A stretch of DNA of 63,774 nt from assembly GCF_029953285.1 (NCBI RefSeq), contig NZ_JASAOI010000082.1, positions 1 through 63,774 on the forward strand, written 5' to 3'. The stretch's first letter is position 1. The number at the start of each line of letters is the position of its first letter. The notes under the pieces are model-generated. The model was not told the DNA's origin, did no database searches, and saw nothing but the letters and a program-made list of their open reading frames with translations. Position numbers and translations under genes: made by a program. Below are positions 1-7,438 of the stretch, piece after piece. This stretch comes from Yinghuangia seranimata. GTDB taxonomy: Bacteria > Actinomycetota > Actinomycetes > Streptomycetales > Streptomycetaceae.

Positions 1-6
1 TCATCC

Positions 7-295
7 GGCGACCACGCTGGGGCCGCGGGCGGGCAGCGGCAGCCGGGCAAAGCGGCGCCACACTCCCCGCCCCTGCCGCTAGTTGCCGAGGTCGTTAGCG
101 CGGACGGCACGCGGGTCAAGCCGCCCCCTCGGCCCCGGGACAGGCCGCCTGTCCGTGGATGGATCACCGCGGCTTGACGCGCGGGCCGGCCGCGCGAAAA
201 TCTAAAAGCGGGAGGGGCGGGAGGCCGCCAACAGCGATACAGGCCCGGGACGGTGCAGCCTGGCGCCGTCCCCGCCGCAACGGAACAGGCCCACC
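7..295 (+). repeat. Dispersed hairpin repeat, copy R1
   Basis: First of six related intergenic elements. Block A (GCGACCACGCTGGG) starts near 8. B is at 63-79, C at 98-124, the D loop with GACAGG-CCG-CCTGTC near 139-154, C' at 169-195, B' at 208-223, E (CCCGGGACGGTGCAG) near 244-258 and F (CCGCAAC..AACAGGCCCACC) near 274-295. C pairs with C' at 24 of 27 positions and B pairs with B'. F lies about 95 bp from the stop codon of the minus-strand gene that ends at 392. Any partner copy facing block A would lie outside the window. Confidence 0.85.
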
Positions 296-391
296 CCGAA
301 CCGGTGCTGCTGGCAATGGCCGCCCTCGCCGTCCGCAGCCGCGGCAAACGCTGAGGCGGGACGAGGCCACCGGAGTCACGGGAAACGAAGG

Positions 392-694
392 TCACGGGCC
401 GCCGGGTGAGGGGAACAGGCCGGCGAGGGCCTTGTCCACCTCCTGGTAGGCCTTCATCGCCTCGTCGACGCCCTTGATCGTCGCGTCGATGTCCTTCTCG
501 ATCTGGTCGAGGCCGTACTTCCACTTCTTCTGGAAGGTGTTGCAGGCCTGGTCGAGCTTCTTGGTCCCGACGCGGTCGGCGTCGGTCTTGTTCATGGCCG
601 CCATGGCGTCGGTCATCGCGGCCTGGGCAGCCTGGAGTTTGGTGACCAAAGCGCGCATCTGGTCGACGTTGACCTGGAACATCTCGGTACCCAT
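392..694 (-). CDS. WXG100-like small helical protein
   Basis: The product is 100 residues, the usual size of WXG100 (ESAT-6-like) proteins exported by type VII secretion. It has no signal peptide, is predicted to be almost entirely helical, and carries a W-K-Y-G turn near residue 55 in place of the canonical W-x-G between two helices. The ATG overlaps the stop codon of the upstream gene (TGATG), so translation is probably coupled. It is the last gene of a four-gene minus-strand operon whose first gene also has a WXG turn, so the two may be partners. No secretion ATPase is visible in the window, and the assignment rests on length, fold and context. Confidence 0.6.
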   Translation of the reverse strand: MGTEMFQVNVDQMRALVTKLQAAQAAMTDAMAAMNKTDADRVGTKKLDQACNTFQKKWKYGLDQIEKDIDATIKGVDEAMKAYQEVDKALAGLFPSPGGP

Positions 695-1758
695 CAGACT
701 CCCCTGCCTGTCGAACGGAGCCCGGCCTGCGCCATGAACTCCTCACCTGCGTAAGCCCGCACGCCGATCGGCAGCAGAACCCGTACACCGCTGCCCGAGC
801 TGTCGGCGATGTGGACCAGATCAGCCTGGAACCGGGCCATGGCGTCGACGTCGTCGGCCACCCCGAAGGCGTCGGCGCGCTCCATCAGCGGTACGTAGAC
901 CCCGGCCCATCCGAGCCGGGCACCGCCCCAGGCGACCGCGTCGGCGGGGCTCCGCACGACGCCGAACACGGACTGCCCCAGGAAGACGACCTCTTCGAGC
1001 TGGTCCCAGCGGAGCGAGACCGGCTCGGGCGCGTCCTTGTGCCAACCAGCGGTGTTCAACGAGACGTTGCCGATCGGGCGCCCCTTCTTGTCACGCCGCA
1101 CCGACTCGACCGAAGACCGCGGCAGGTAGCCGAAGGGCGCTTCGAGGTTGAAATCGACGTCTCGGCGGTCGACGACAGCCACGAACGGCGTATTTGCGGG
1201 AAACACCCCGGCCGCCAGAGCACGCCGGTCCGACTCCACGTCCGTGACCGGCCAGTACGGCATCGGCGGCGCCGGAACGTACCGAACCCGGCCCGCACCG
1301 GCCACGGCCAGCACGATGCCGCTCCGCAGGTCCCCTGCGCACAAAACGGATCCGGTCCCGCCGCCCGGGACGCTCTCCCACACCTTGCGTCGCCAGGGCG
1401 GACCGGGAATGCGTCCGCGCCGCGTGCCGACCGTCACCGTCACGTTGCTGAACTTTCCGTCCACGGGCTGCATTTCGAACGTCGCCGGTTCCACGGGGAA
1501 CGCCGTGAGCAGGCGACGGACGGAACGGGCGTCGGCGCGGCCGGTCAGGACAAAGCCGATGAACTGAAGCCACGCCGCGACAAGGACGACGGGGGCCGCA
1601 ACCGCCATCGCCGAGTCCTCTGGCACCAGCCGGGCCACCGCGATCAAGAACCAGGCCCAACCGACAGCGAGGAAGAACGTGCTGACCACCACACGCCCCC
1701 GCCGCTCGCGGTTGGCGCGCAGCAACAGGTCGTCGCCCACCTTCGCGTCGCTACTCAT
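694..1758 (-). CDS. Membrane protein of unknown function in WXG100 operon
   Basis: The product is 354 residues. Two hydrophobic segments near residues 22-42 and 50-72 look like a transmembrane hairpin, and the remaining 280 residues are soluble and mixed alpha/beta. I recognise no enzyme motif. The start overlaps the stop of the upstream gene (ATGA) and the stop overlaps the next start, so this gene sits inside a translationally coupled set with two WXG100-like genes. A membrane-anchored accessory role in export or handling of those proteins is an inference from context only. Confidence 0.5.
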   Translation of the reverse strand: MSSDAKVGDDLLLRANRERRGRVVVSTFFLAVGWAWFLIAVARLVPEDSAMAVAAPVVLVAAWLQFIGFVLTGRADARSVRRLLTAFPVEPATFEMQPVDGKFSNVTVTVGTRRGRIPGPPWRRKVWESVPGGGTGSVLCAGDLRSGIVLAVAGAGRVRYVPAPPMPYWPVTDVESDRRALAAGVFPANTPFVAVVDRRDVDFNLEAPFGYLPRSSVESVRRDKKGRPIGNVSLNTAGWHKDAPEPVSLRWDQLEEVVFLGQSVFGVVRSPADAVAWGGARLGWAGVYVPLMERADAFGVADDVDAMARFQADLVHIADSSGSGVRVLLPIGVRAYAGEEFMAQAGLRSTGRGV

Positions 1759-2462
1759 CCGAGGATCGCCCGAATGTCCGTGCCGCCAGCGGGCGGCGGA
1801 ACCGGTGAGGAGAGACTCGGTGGTTCACCGTCGAACCAGAACGTCGTCGCGATCCCCGCCACGAGTTCCTCGTACTCACCCAGGACGTCCCCGTCGATCG
1901 TGGAGCACTCCAGGACCGCTATGAGCGTTCCGGTGGGATCCACGACGGCCGCGTGCGCCTGGTGGGCCAGTCCGACCTCTCGCCGCCCGTCCTCGTCGCC
2001 TCCGACACCCGTCGCCGTGACCGGAACGCTGCTCGACCACTTCACCGCCGGGCCCGCGGGCACGTCGAATTCCTCGGGCTCACAGGCCCACTTCCCCCGC
2101 ACGAGTCCGGCCACGGCATGCCGGGTGGTACCGCTGTCGGGTATCTCGCACGTCAGCGTGGTCAGCGTCAGGCAGCAGGTGCTCATGGTGCCGTCCTCCC
2201 GCTGGAAGGTCCCCATCGCGAACAGGCGTACGCCCTGACCCAATAGATCGAGCACCAGACTCATCGCGGCTCCCACCGCCGCCTCGGCTTGCCGCCGCCC
2301 CGCGTCGTCCGCGAACGAGTCGATGAACTCTCGGCATCGGAGTGCGAGTTCATTCGGGTCTCCGGCCAGCGGAACCGCGTGGAATCCCGGAGGAAGGGAC
2401 AGCCACACAGACCGCTCGGACGCCGCGACCGCCGCCCCCCGCTCAACCGCTGTATCAAGCAC
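1755..2462 (-). CDS. Hypothetical soluble protein in WXG100 operon
   Basis: I place the start at GTG 2462-2460 because AGGAGA (2473-2468) sits 5 nt upstream; an upstream ATG at 2507 would run back into the preceding gene. The product is about 235 residues, with no signal peptide or membrane segment and no motif I recognise. It lies between the WXG-domain gene and the membrane-protein gene and overlaps the latter by 4 nt (ATGA). A chaperone or accessory role for the WXG proteins is possible, but nothing in the sequence proves it. Confidence 0.5.
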   Translation of the reverse strand: MLDTAVERGAAVAASERSVWLSLPPGFHAVPLAGDPNELALRCREFIDSFADDAGRRQAEAAVGAAMSLVLDLLGQGVRLFAMGTFQREDGTMSTCCLTLTTLTCEIPDSGTTRHAVAGLVRGKWACEPEEFDVPAGPAVKWSSSVPVTATGVGGDEDGRREVGLAHQAHAAVVDPTGTLIAVLECSTIDGDVLGEYEELVAGIATTFWFDGEPPSLSSPVPPPAGGTDIRAILG

Positions 2463-2475
2463 GATGTTCTCCTGG

Positions 2476-3753
2476 TCAGCGCGTCGCGACGATGGCCGGA
2501 CCGACACTCGTCAGCAGGCCGAGCGAGTCGAAGGCCGACGTGTCGACGTCAACGCCGAACTTGTCCGCCACGTATGCGGTACCGCTCACCGCGACCCCGG
2601 TGGCGGCCAGGGCCTTGCCCATGTCCTCGGCGGTGACCGCCACGGAGCCGAGCGGGATCATCAGGCCGTTCTTCGCGGCCCTCGCCCCCTCGATCGCCTC
2701 GGAGGCCGCGTTCACAAGGACGTTCGCGCCGCCGCTCTTCGCGGCGTCGACGGCGGCCTGGAAGCCCTGCGCGGCACCGGACACCACGCCGGTGCCCGCC
2801 CGGGCGCCCGCGACGGCTCCGGTGACCACCGACTTCGCCGCACCGAAGCCGGGGATGACGCCCGCGACGTCGGCACCGACGGAGAGCCAGTTCTTCCAGT
2901 CGCCCGGATTCTGGATGAGGTCCTTGCTGTGCCCGGCCGCCGCGGCCGCGCTGACCGCGCCGGCGGCCATCAGCAGAACCACGCCCGCGGTTCCGCCCGT
3001 TCCGACGATGAGCGCGGCCGTCGCGAGCACGCCCGCGACGATGGCCAGAACGTCGGCCGCGTCGGCGAGTTTGTCGATCGCACCCTTCACCGCGTCCTTG
3101 ATCGAACCCCAGACGCTCTTCTTCGGCTTGTGCGGCGCGATGTCGTCGGCGTCGTCGAGGCGGGACGCGACGCCCTTCGCGTCGTCGTCGTGCCGGTCGT
3201 CCAGTTGCTCGGCACGGCGCTTGATGTCCTTGAGGGCGTCCTGCGCGTTCTTCAGGTCGGCGTTGGCCCGGTTCACCGCGCCGACGGCCGCGTCGTAGCG
3301 CTGCTGGAGGCTGCTCAGCTCGGCGTCCGTCTCAGCCTTCGCACCGGCCAGTTTCAGGTCGGCGTTGCCGGACGCCTGCTGCGCGGTCTGGTCCGCGGCG
3401 GCGAGCTTCTGCTTCGCGGCGGCGGCCTCCGCCTCGAGGTTGCGGGCGGTGTCCTGATGGCCCATCAGCATCGTGTGCCACTGGGCAAGTTCACCGGCCG
3501 CACGACCGAAAGACTGCTGCGCCTTGTCGAGGCGCTTCGGCAGGTTCTCCCGCATGTCCTTGCGGAACGCGTCGGCAGCTTTGCCCTGCCAGGCCGAGCT
3601 GTCGGCGTTGGCCACGGTCTGCGTCGCCGAACGTGCCTCGTCGAGCGCGACTTTCGCGCGGTTCAGCGCGTCGACGAGGCCCTGCACGTTGTCGGGCACA
3701 CCCTGGGCAGGGTCGAAGCCCAGATTCGGGTACGCGGCCGGATTTCCACTCAT
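2476..3753 (-). CDS. Long WXG-domain protein, putative type VII substrate
   Basis: About 425 residues from the ATG at 3753; an in-frame ATG at 3813 is also possible and neither has a strong ribosome site. The N-terminal region is helical and carries the classical W-Q-G turn inside SAWQGKAADAFR, then an Ala/Gln/Lys-rich coiled coil to roughly residue 210. A hydrophobic Gly/Ala-rich hairpin follows near residues 245-290, and then a Gly/Ala-rich tail. WXG proteins with long C-terminal extensions are often type VII secretion effectors, but I recognise no toxin domain here. It is the first gene of the operon. The intergenic DNA upstream carries a 14-bp palindrome. Confidence 0.6.
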   Translation of the reverse strand: MSGNPAAYPNLGFDPAQGVPDNVQGLVDALNRAKVALDEARSATQTVANADSSAWQGKAADAFRKDMRENLPKRLDKAQQSFGRAAGELAQWHTMLMGHQDTARNLEAEAAAAKQKLAAADQTAQQASGNADLKLAGAKAETDAELSSLQQRYDAAVGAVNRANADLKNAQDALKDIKRRAEQLDDRHDDDAKGVASRLDDADDIAPHKPKKSVWGSIKDAVKGAIDKLADAADVLAIVAGVLATAALIVGTGGTAGVVLLMAAGAVSAAAAAGHSKDLIQNPGDWKNWLSVGADVAGVIPGFGAAKSVVTGAVAGARAGTGVVSGAAQGFQAAVDAAKSGGANVLVNAASEAIEGARAAKNGLMIPLGSVAVTAEDMGKALAATGVAVSGTAYVADKFGVDVDTSAFDSLGLLTSVGPAIVATR

Positions 3754-3897
3754 GCTCGACCTGCCCGGCGCCCGACCGGAGTGTTCGGACATGCAGAAGG
3801 CACGACGCATCATCCCCCGTTGATCGCGTCCTCAGGCGCGCTCGCGCGTCGCCGCGGAGCGGCGCAACCGACGGGCCTGGAATGACAATTGGCTGCA

Positions 3898-3911
3898 AAC
3901 GAACGTTCGTT
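3898..3911. promoter_or_regulatory. Perfect 14-bp palindrome upstream of WXG operon
   Basis: AACGAACGTTCGTT is a perfect palindrome lying between the WXG operon (start 3753 or 3813) and the end of the RsbW-like remnant. Short perfect palindromes of this kind are typical operators for dimeric regulators. The regulator is unknown. Confidence 0.35.
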
Positions 3912-3942
3912 CGCTGCTGAGGCGACATGCTAGCGCGCCCCT

Positions 3943-4098
3943 TCATTCCTGTGTCCAGCGAGGGCTGAGCGGGACCGGGATCTCGGCCCAGACGACCTTG
4001 CCGTGCGGGCGGCGCTCCGCGCCCCAGGTTCCGAGCGAGGCGAGGACGGCGAGCCCGCGCCCGTCCACGGCGCCGTCGTCGGCCGGTGGCGGGACCGC
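3943..4098 (-). pseudogene. RsbW-like anti-sigma kinase, 3' remnant only
   Basis: Reading the minus strand from about 4098 to a TGA at 3945-3943 gives around 50 residues that match the C-terminal end of RsbW/HATPase_c serine kinases. They include a DGRGL G-box followed by LAVLASLGTWG and the terminal strand KVVWAEIPVPL. The ATP-binding N-terminal half (N-box and first G-box) is absent, because the next bases upstream are the middle of a DUF5753 gene on the other strand. In intact WhiJ-type loci this gene is the anti-sigma-like member, divergent from the HTH gene. It has no start and is taken to be dead. Confidence 0.75.
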
Positions 4099-4558
4099 CC
4101 GCGCGATCTACTCCTCCGCCCAACCACCGCTCTCGCCCGACGAGATCGAGGCCAAGGTCGAGGCTCGGATGGCACGCAAAGAGATCCTCACGCGTGCCGA
4201 CCCGACTCAGGTCTGGATCGTGCTCGACGAGGTCGTGCTTATGCGCTGGCCGTCAGGCGCTTCCATCGTCAAGCCCCAACTGCAGACGCTGCTCGACTTG
4301 GGCGACTTGCCCAACGTTACGGTCCTCGTGGTTCCGATCAACCACGGCGTGCATGCGGGCCGCGACGGCTCTCAAACTCTTTTGTCGTTCACCGGCTCCG
4401 ACGACCTCGGATACGTCGAGCCGCCGGGCGGTGGACTGGTGATCTCGGACTTCATGAGAGTTGCGTCCCTGCGGCGTCGCTACGATCTTTTGTTGACGGA
4501 AGCCTTGTCATCAGACAAGTCCGCGCAGCTGATCCACTCTCGTATGGAGGGTTCGTGA
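3998..4558 (+). pseudogene. WhiJ-type regulator lacking its HTH half (DUF5753 remnant)
   Basis: From about 4101 the frame encodes ARAIYSSAQPPLSPDEIEA and then a normal DUF5753 domain (ARKEILTRADP, WIVLDEVVL, LPNVTVLVVP) to the end. Family members are about 280 residues and begin with an XRE-type helix-turn-helix, which is missing. The DNA before 4101 reads as the antisense of an RsbW-like gene, so residues from the ATG at 3998 up to the junction are not native. Without the HTH it cannot bind DNA in the usual way. It still overlaps the downstream DUF397 gene by 4 nt (GTGA). Expression of the remnant is possible but not shown. Confidence 0.75.
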
Positions 4559-4740
4559 GCGACACGGGGCGAGTTTGGCGCAAGTCGACGTACAGCAGCG
4601 AGCAAGGCGAATGCGTCGAAGTCGCCCACAGCGAATCCGCCCTCATCCCCGTCCGGGACAGCAAGGACATCTCTCGCGGTGTCCTCACCGTCCCCATCAC
4701 CTCATGGGCGGCGATGACCGCTGGTCTCAGCCGTCAGTAG
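4555..4740 (+). CDS. DUF397 protein of WhiJ-type locus
   Basis: This 61-residue protein starts at a GTG that overlaps the preceding stop (GTGA), with GGAGG at 4546-4550. It has the DUF397 signature: WRKSTYS near the N-terminus, CVEVA, VRDSKD, and a C-terminal SWAAMTAGL helix. In Streptomyces such small proteins are encoded beside WhiJ-like HTH regulators and are thought to bind or modulate them. Here the partner has lost its DNA-binding half, so this intact gene may be an orphan or may act on a WhiJ-like protein encoded elsewhere. It converges with the next gene with only 4 nt between them. Confidence 0.85.
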   Translation: MSDTGRVWRKSTYSSEQGECVEVAHSESALIPVRDSKDISRGVLTVPITSWAAMTAGLSRQ

Positions 4741-4744
4741 GCCG

Positions 4745-5242
4745 TCACGCCAACGGCAGTTCCATGACCAGCTCGCGGCTGAGGCCGTCCGGGGTGGGGT
4801 CACCGAGGATGTCCGTGTGCTGGAAGCCGTTGCGTTCGTAGGCGTGGGTGGCTCGGGTGTTGTCGGGGACCACGGACAGGCGCAGGACCGTGTTGCCGCG
4901 TTCCGCCGCCCAGCGGGCGATGTCGGCTATGAGAGCGTCGACGACGCCGTGGCCGCGGGCAGGCGGGGTGACGAACATCGAGATCAGTTCGGCGACGCCC
5001 GGCTCCTCGTCCGGACCCGGGATGCCCGAGGCCATCGCGCTCGGCCGGCCGTTGACGAGGGCGACCAGGTTGTACGAGCCGGGTATGTCGAGGCGGGCGC
5101 GCCAGCGTTCCTCGCGGTCGCCGTCGCCCTGCCATTCGGCCAGCGTCGTGCCGAACGCGTTCGGCGCCTCGGTCAGGGCCTGGAGGCGCAGGTCACGCCA
5201 CAGGGGCCAGTCGTCGGCGGACAACACGTGCATTTCGATCAT
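4745..5242 (-). CDS. GNAT family N-acetyltransferase
   Basis: The product is 165 residues, a single GNAT domain expected to transfer an acetyl group from acetyl-CoA to an amine. Visible hallmarks are an N-terminal WRDLRLQAL helix, the central strand ELISMFVTP followed by the acetyl-CoA loop RGHGVVDAL (motif A, R/Q-x-x-G-x-G/A), and the C-terminal RLSVVPDNTRATHAYERNGF with the Y-x-x-x-G-F motif B. The substrate cannot be inferred. It stands alone on the minus strand, with 4 nt separating it from the convergent DUF397 gene. Confidence 0.85.
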   Translation of the reverse strand: MIEMHVLSADDWPLWRDLRLQALTEAPNAFGTTLAEWQGDGDREERWRARLDIPGSYNLVALVNGRPSAMASGIPGPDEEPGVAELISMFVTPPARGHGVVDALIADIARWAAERGNTVLRLSVVPDNTRATHAYERNGFQHTDILGDPTPDGLSRELVMELPLA

Positions 5243-5291
5243 GCCGGGGATAGTGCACGGCGGACCGCGCGCCCGGCAACGGGATATCCGG

Positions 5292-5837
5292 CTACATCAG
5301 GTACGCGCCCGAGACCAGGCCGTTCAGGATCGCGTCGGCGGTGGTCTCGGCGTCCCAGTGGGTCGAGTCCAGCGCGTGGGGTTCGTAGGTGCCGAGGTCG
5401 CGGAGTCGGCGGTGGAGGTCGAGGACCGGTTCCGGGTCGGTCAGCGCGTCCGGGTCGCGGGCGGTGGCGCGGGCGAGGGTGGTGGCCTCGTCCGGGCGCA
5501 GGACCACGTAGTGCAGTTGGACGCCGCGGGCCCGGGCGGCGTCGCGGAAGCGGTCGATGAACCACGGGCCCACGACGCCGTCGGCGACCACCTGGTAGCC
5601 GCCGGACGCGTAGCCGGTCGCGGCTTCGGCGAACACCTGGGTGACGACCTCGTTCTGGCGGTTCGCCTCCGGCAGGTACGGCGGGATCGATCCGCGTTTG
5701 ATGACGTGCCAGAAATCGTCGCCCCGCAGGTGGACGCTCGGCCTCAACTCCTGGGCCAGCAGCCCCGCCACGGTGCTCTTGCCCGCGCCGGGCGGGCCGG
5801 TCAGGACGAGGACGCGGCCGATCGGGGGGATGGTCAT
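5292..5837 (-). CDS. P-loop small-molecule kinase
   Basis: About 181 residues from ATG 5837 (an ATG 11 codons upstream is also in frame). The N-terminus carries Walker A GPPGAGKST, then the DDFWHVIK segment seen in gluconate- and chloramphenicol-kinase-like proteins, and VVADGVVGPWF as a probable Walker B-like strand. Residues rich in Arg in the ATARDPDALTD region could form the lid. Proteins of this size phosphorylate small metabolites or antibiotics with ATP. The substrate here is unknown and there is no operon partner to guide a guess. Confidence 0.7.
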   Translation of the reverse strand: MTIPPIGRVLVLTGPPGAGKSTVAGLLAQELRPSVHLRGDDFWHVIKRGSIPPYLPEANRQNEVVTQVFAEAATGYASGGYQVVADGVVGPWFIDRFRDAARARGVQLHYVVLRPDEATTLARATARDPDALTDPEPVLDLHRRLRDLGTYEPHALDSTHWDAETTADAILNGLVSGAYLM

Positions 5838-5880
5838 CTGACGGATCGTAGACGAGGAGCCGCCGCGCATCGACGCGGAT

Positions 5881-6354
5881 TCAACCGATCGGCGCCGCCT
5901 CGATCTCGCGGACCTCGGTGTCCTTGCCGAACAGGCCCTTGAGGATGTCGGTGATGCCGTCCCGCATCGCCGCGCACGCCACCGGGTCGACGAGTGACGC
6001 CAGCGAGGCGATGCCTAGGTCGAAGCGGCTGGTGAAGGTGACCAGCGACCCGTCCGGCGTCTCGTCGATCCGCCAGGTGCCGGTGAACTTCGCGAAGTCA
6101 CCCTTGGTCTGGGTGAACTCGATGACGCGCGCGGCCGGGTCCAGGTGGTCGCGTTCGCTCCAGATCAGGATCCCGCGCCGGAAGGTGACCTCCCACGTCG
6201 AGTCCAGCAGCCCGTCGGAGGAGCTGTGGCGGACCGTCACGTTGCGGACGTTGTCCGTCAGTTCCGGGTAGCGCTCGAAGTCCGCGACGAGGGCGAACGC
6301 GTCGTCGGGCCGGCGGCCCGGCAGTCGGGCGTCCAGCACAACCGAGCATTCCAT
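5881..6354 (-). CDS. SRPBCC (START-like) protein, cyclase/CoQ10 type
   Basis: 157 residues with the pattern of polyketide cyclase/Coq10-like SRPBCC proteins: an N-terminal strand, the helix DDAFALVADFERYPE, alternating strands (VTVRHSSSDGLLDSTWEVTF, GSLVTFTSRFDL) and a long C-terminal helix containing MRDGITDILKGLF. Such folds bind a hydrophobic ligand in a central cavity and may be catalytic or carriers. It lies 16 bp downstream of the SDR gene and is probably the last gene of the transaminase-SDR-SRPBCC operon, so it may act on the product of those enzymes. The ligand is unknown. Confidence 0.75.
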   Translation of the reverse strand: MECSVVLDARLPGRRPDDAFALVADFERYPELTDNVRNVTVRHSSSDGLLDSTWEVTFRRGILIWSERDHLDPAARVIEFTQTKGDFAKFTGTWRIDETPDGSLVTFTSRFDLGIASLASLVDPVACAAMRDGITDILKGLFGKDTEVREIEAAPIG

Positions 6355-6370
6355 CTGGGTGGTTCCTCCC

Positions 6371-7438
6371 CTAGTCGGCCCACGAGAACGCCGGTGCGTG
6401 CCGGTTCGGCGCGTTCAGTTCGCGGATGAGGCGCCGGACGGAGACCCGCCACGCCTCCTCGTAGTCGTCCCTGCCGAGCGGTACTTCGCCCGCGATCAGC
6501 GCGTCGAGCGAGCTCGGCAGCTTGTCCGGGATCACGACGAACCCGCACACCGCCAGCAGCCCGTCGAGCTTCTTGAGGTCCTCCGGTGACAGCACGTCCT
6601 CGAAGGCGGGCCGCACGAGCCGGTCGACGATCGACGGTTCCACGATCCGGATCTCAGGTACGACCAGACCCGCTTCGCCTCCGACCTCGCGGACGAGTTC
6701 GATGAAGCGCGGTATCGACAGCGCGTGCTCTCCCGCCGTGGCCCAGTAGTCGCCGTCCCGGACTTCGCTGTCCAGCACGGCCCTGACGCACCGGGCGACA
6801 TAGTCCTGCGGCACCACGTCGACCTGCGCGCCCTCGACGGCCGGGATGAACGGGATCGTGCCGCGCAGCGTCGCCTCCGCGAGGCTGTGCACGCCTTGCG
6901 ACTGCCGCATCTCGCCGGTGCGCGAGTCCCCGATGATGACCGACGGCCGGACGATCACGGCGTCCAACCCGCAGCCGCGCACCATGCGTTCGCCCGCGAG
7001 CTTGGAGCTGACGTACTCGTCCGGCCGCGCCGACGACTTCGCCGCGTCGACCGCGCCCAGCGTGCCGCCCAGGTCGACGTGCCGCACGACGAAGGCCGTG
7101 CTCACGTGCACGAGCAGTGCGTCCGCGTCCGCCGCGAACTCGACGACACGACCCAGGCCTTCGATGTTGACGCGGTCGACCTCGGCCTGGTCGGCGGTGA
7201 AGTTCACGATCGCCGCCGAGTGCACGACCACGTCGACCTCGGCGCAGAGTCTGCGGTAGTCACCCGCCTCCAGCCCCAACCTGGGCGCGGTCAGGTCGAG
7301 TTGTACGACCCGCCCGGACCCGGCGGGCAGTCGGCGGTGCACGGCCGCGACGACCTCGTACTCGTCGAGGACGGCCAGCAGAGCCGTCCCGAGCACACCG
7401 CTCGCGCCGGTGACGAGCACACGCGCGCGGCCGCTCAC
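6371..7438 (-). CDS. Extended SDR, thioester-reductase-like
   Basis: I start it at GTG 7438, which overlaps the transaminase stop (GTGA), giving 355 residues. The NAD(P)-binding motif GASGVLG is at residues 11-17. The catalytic set typical of extended SDRs follows: Ser in HVSTAF (113), Tyr142 and Lys146 in YVSSKLAGE. The spacing and the VRPSVIIG segment resemble the reductase domains of carboxylic acid reductases and Lys2, and also NAD-dependent epimerases. The coupled class III transaminase suggests that an aldehyde or ketone made by one enzyme is used by the other. That pairing is inference. Confidence 0.7.
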   Translation of the reverse strand: MSGRARVLVTGASGVLGTALLAVLDEYEVVAAVHRRLPAGSGRVVQLDLTAPRLGLEAGDYRRLCAEVDVVVHSAAIVNFTADQAEVDRVNIEGLGRVVEFAADADALLVHVSTAFVVRHVDLGGTLGAVDAAKSSARPDEYVSSKLAGERMVRGCGLDAVIVRPSVIIGDSRTGEMRQSQGVHSLAEATLRGTIPFIPAVEGAQVDVVPQDYVARCVRAVLDSEVRDGDYWATAGEHALSIPRFIELVREVGGEAGLVVPEIRIVEPSIVDRLVRPAFEDVLSPEDLKKLDGLLAVCGFVVIPDKLPSSLDALIAGEVPLGRDDYEEAWRVSVRRLIRELNAPNRHAPAFSWAD

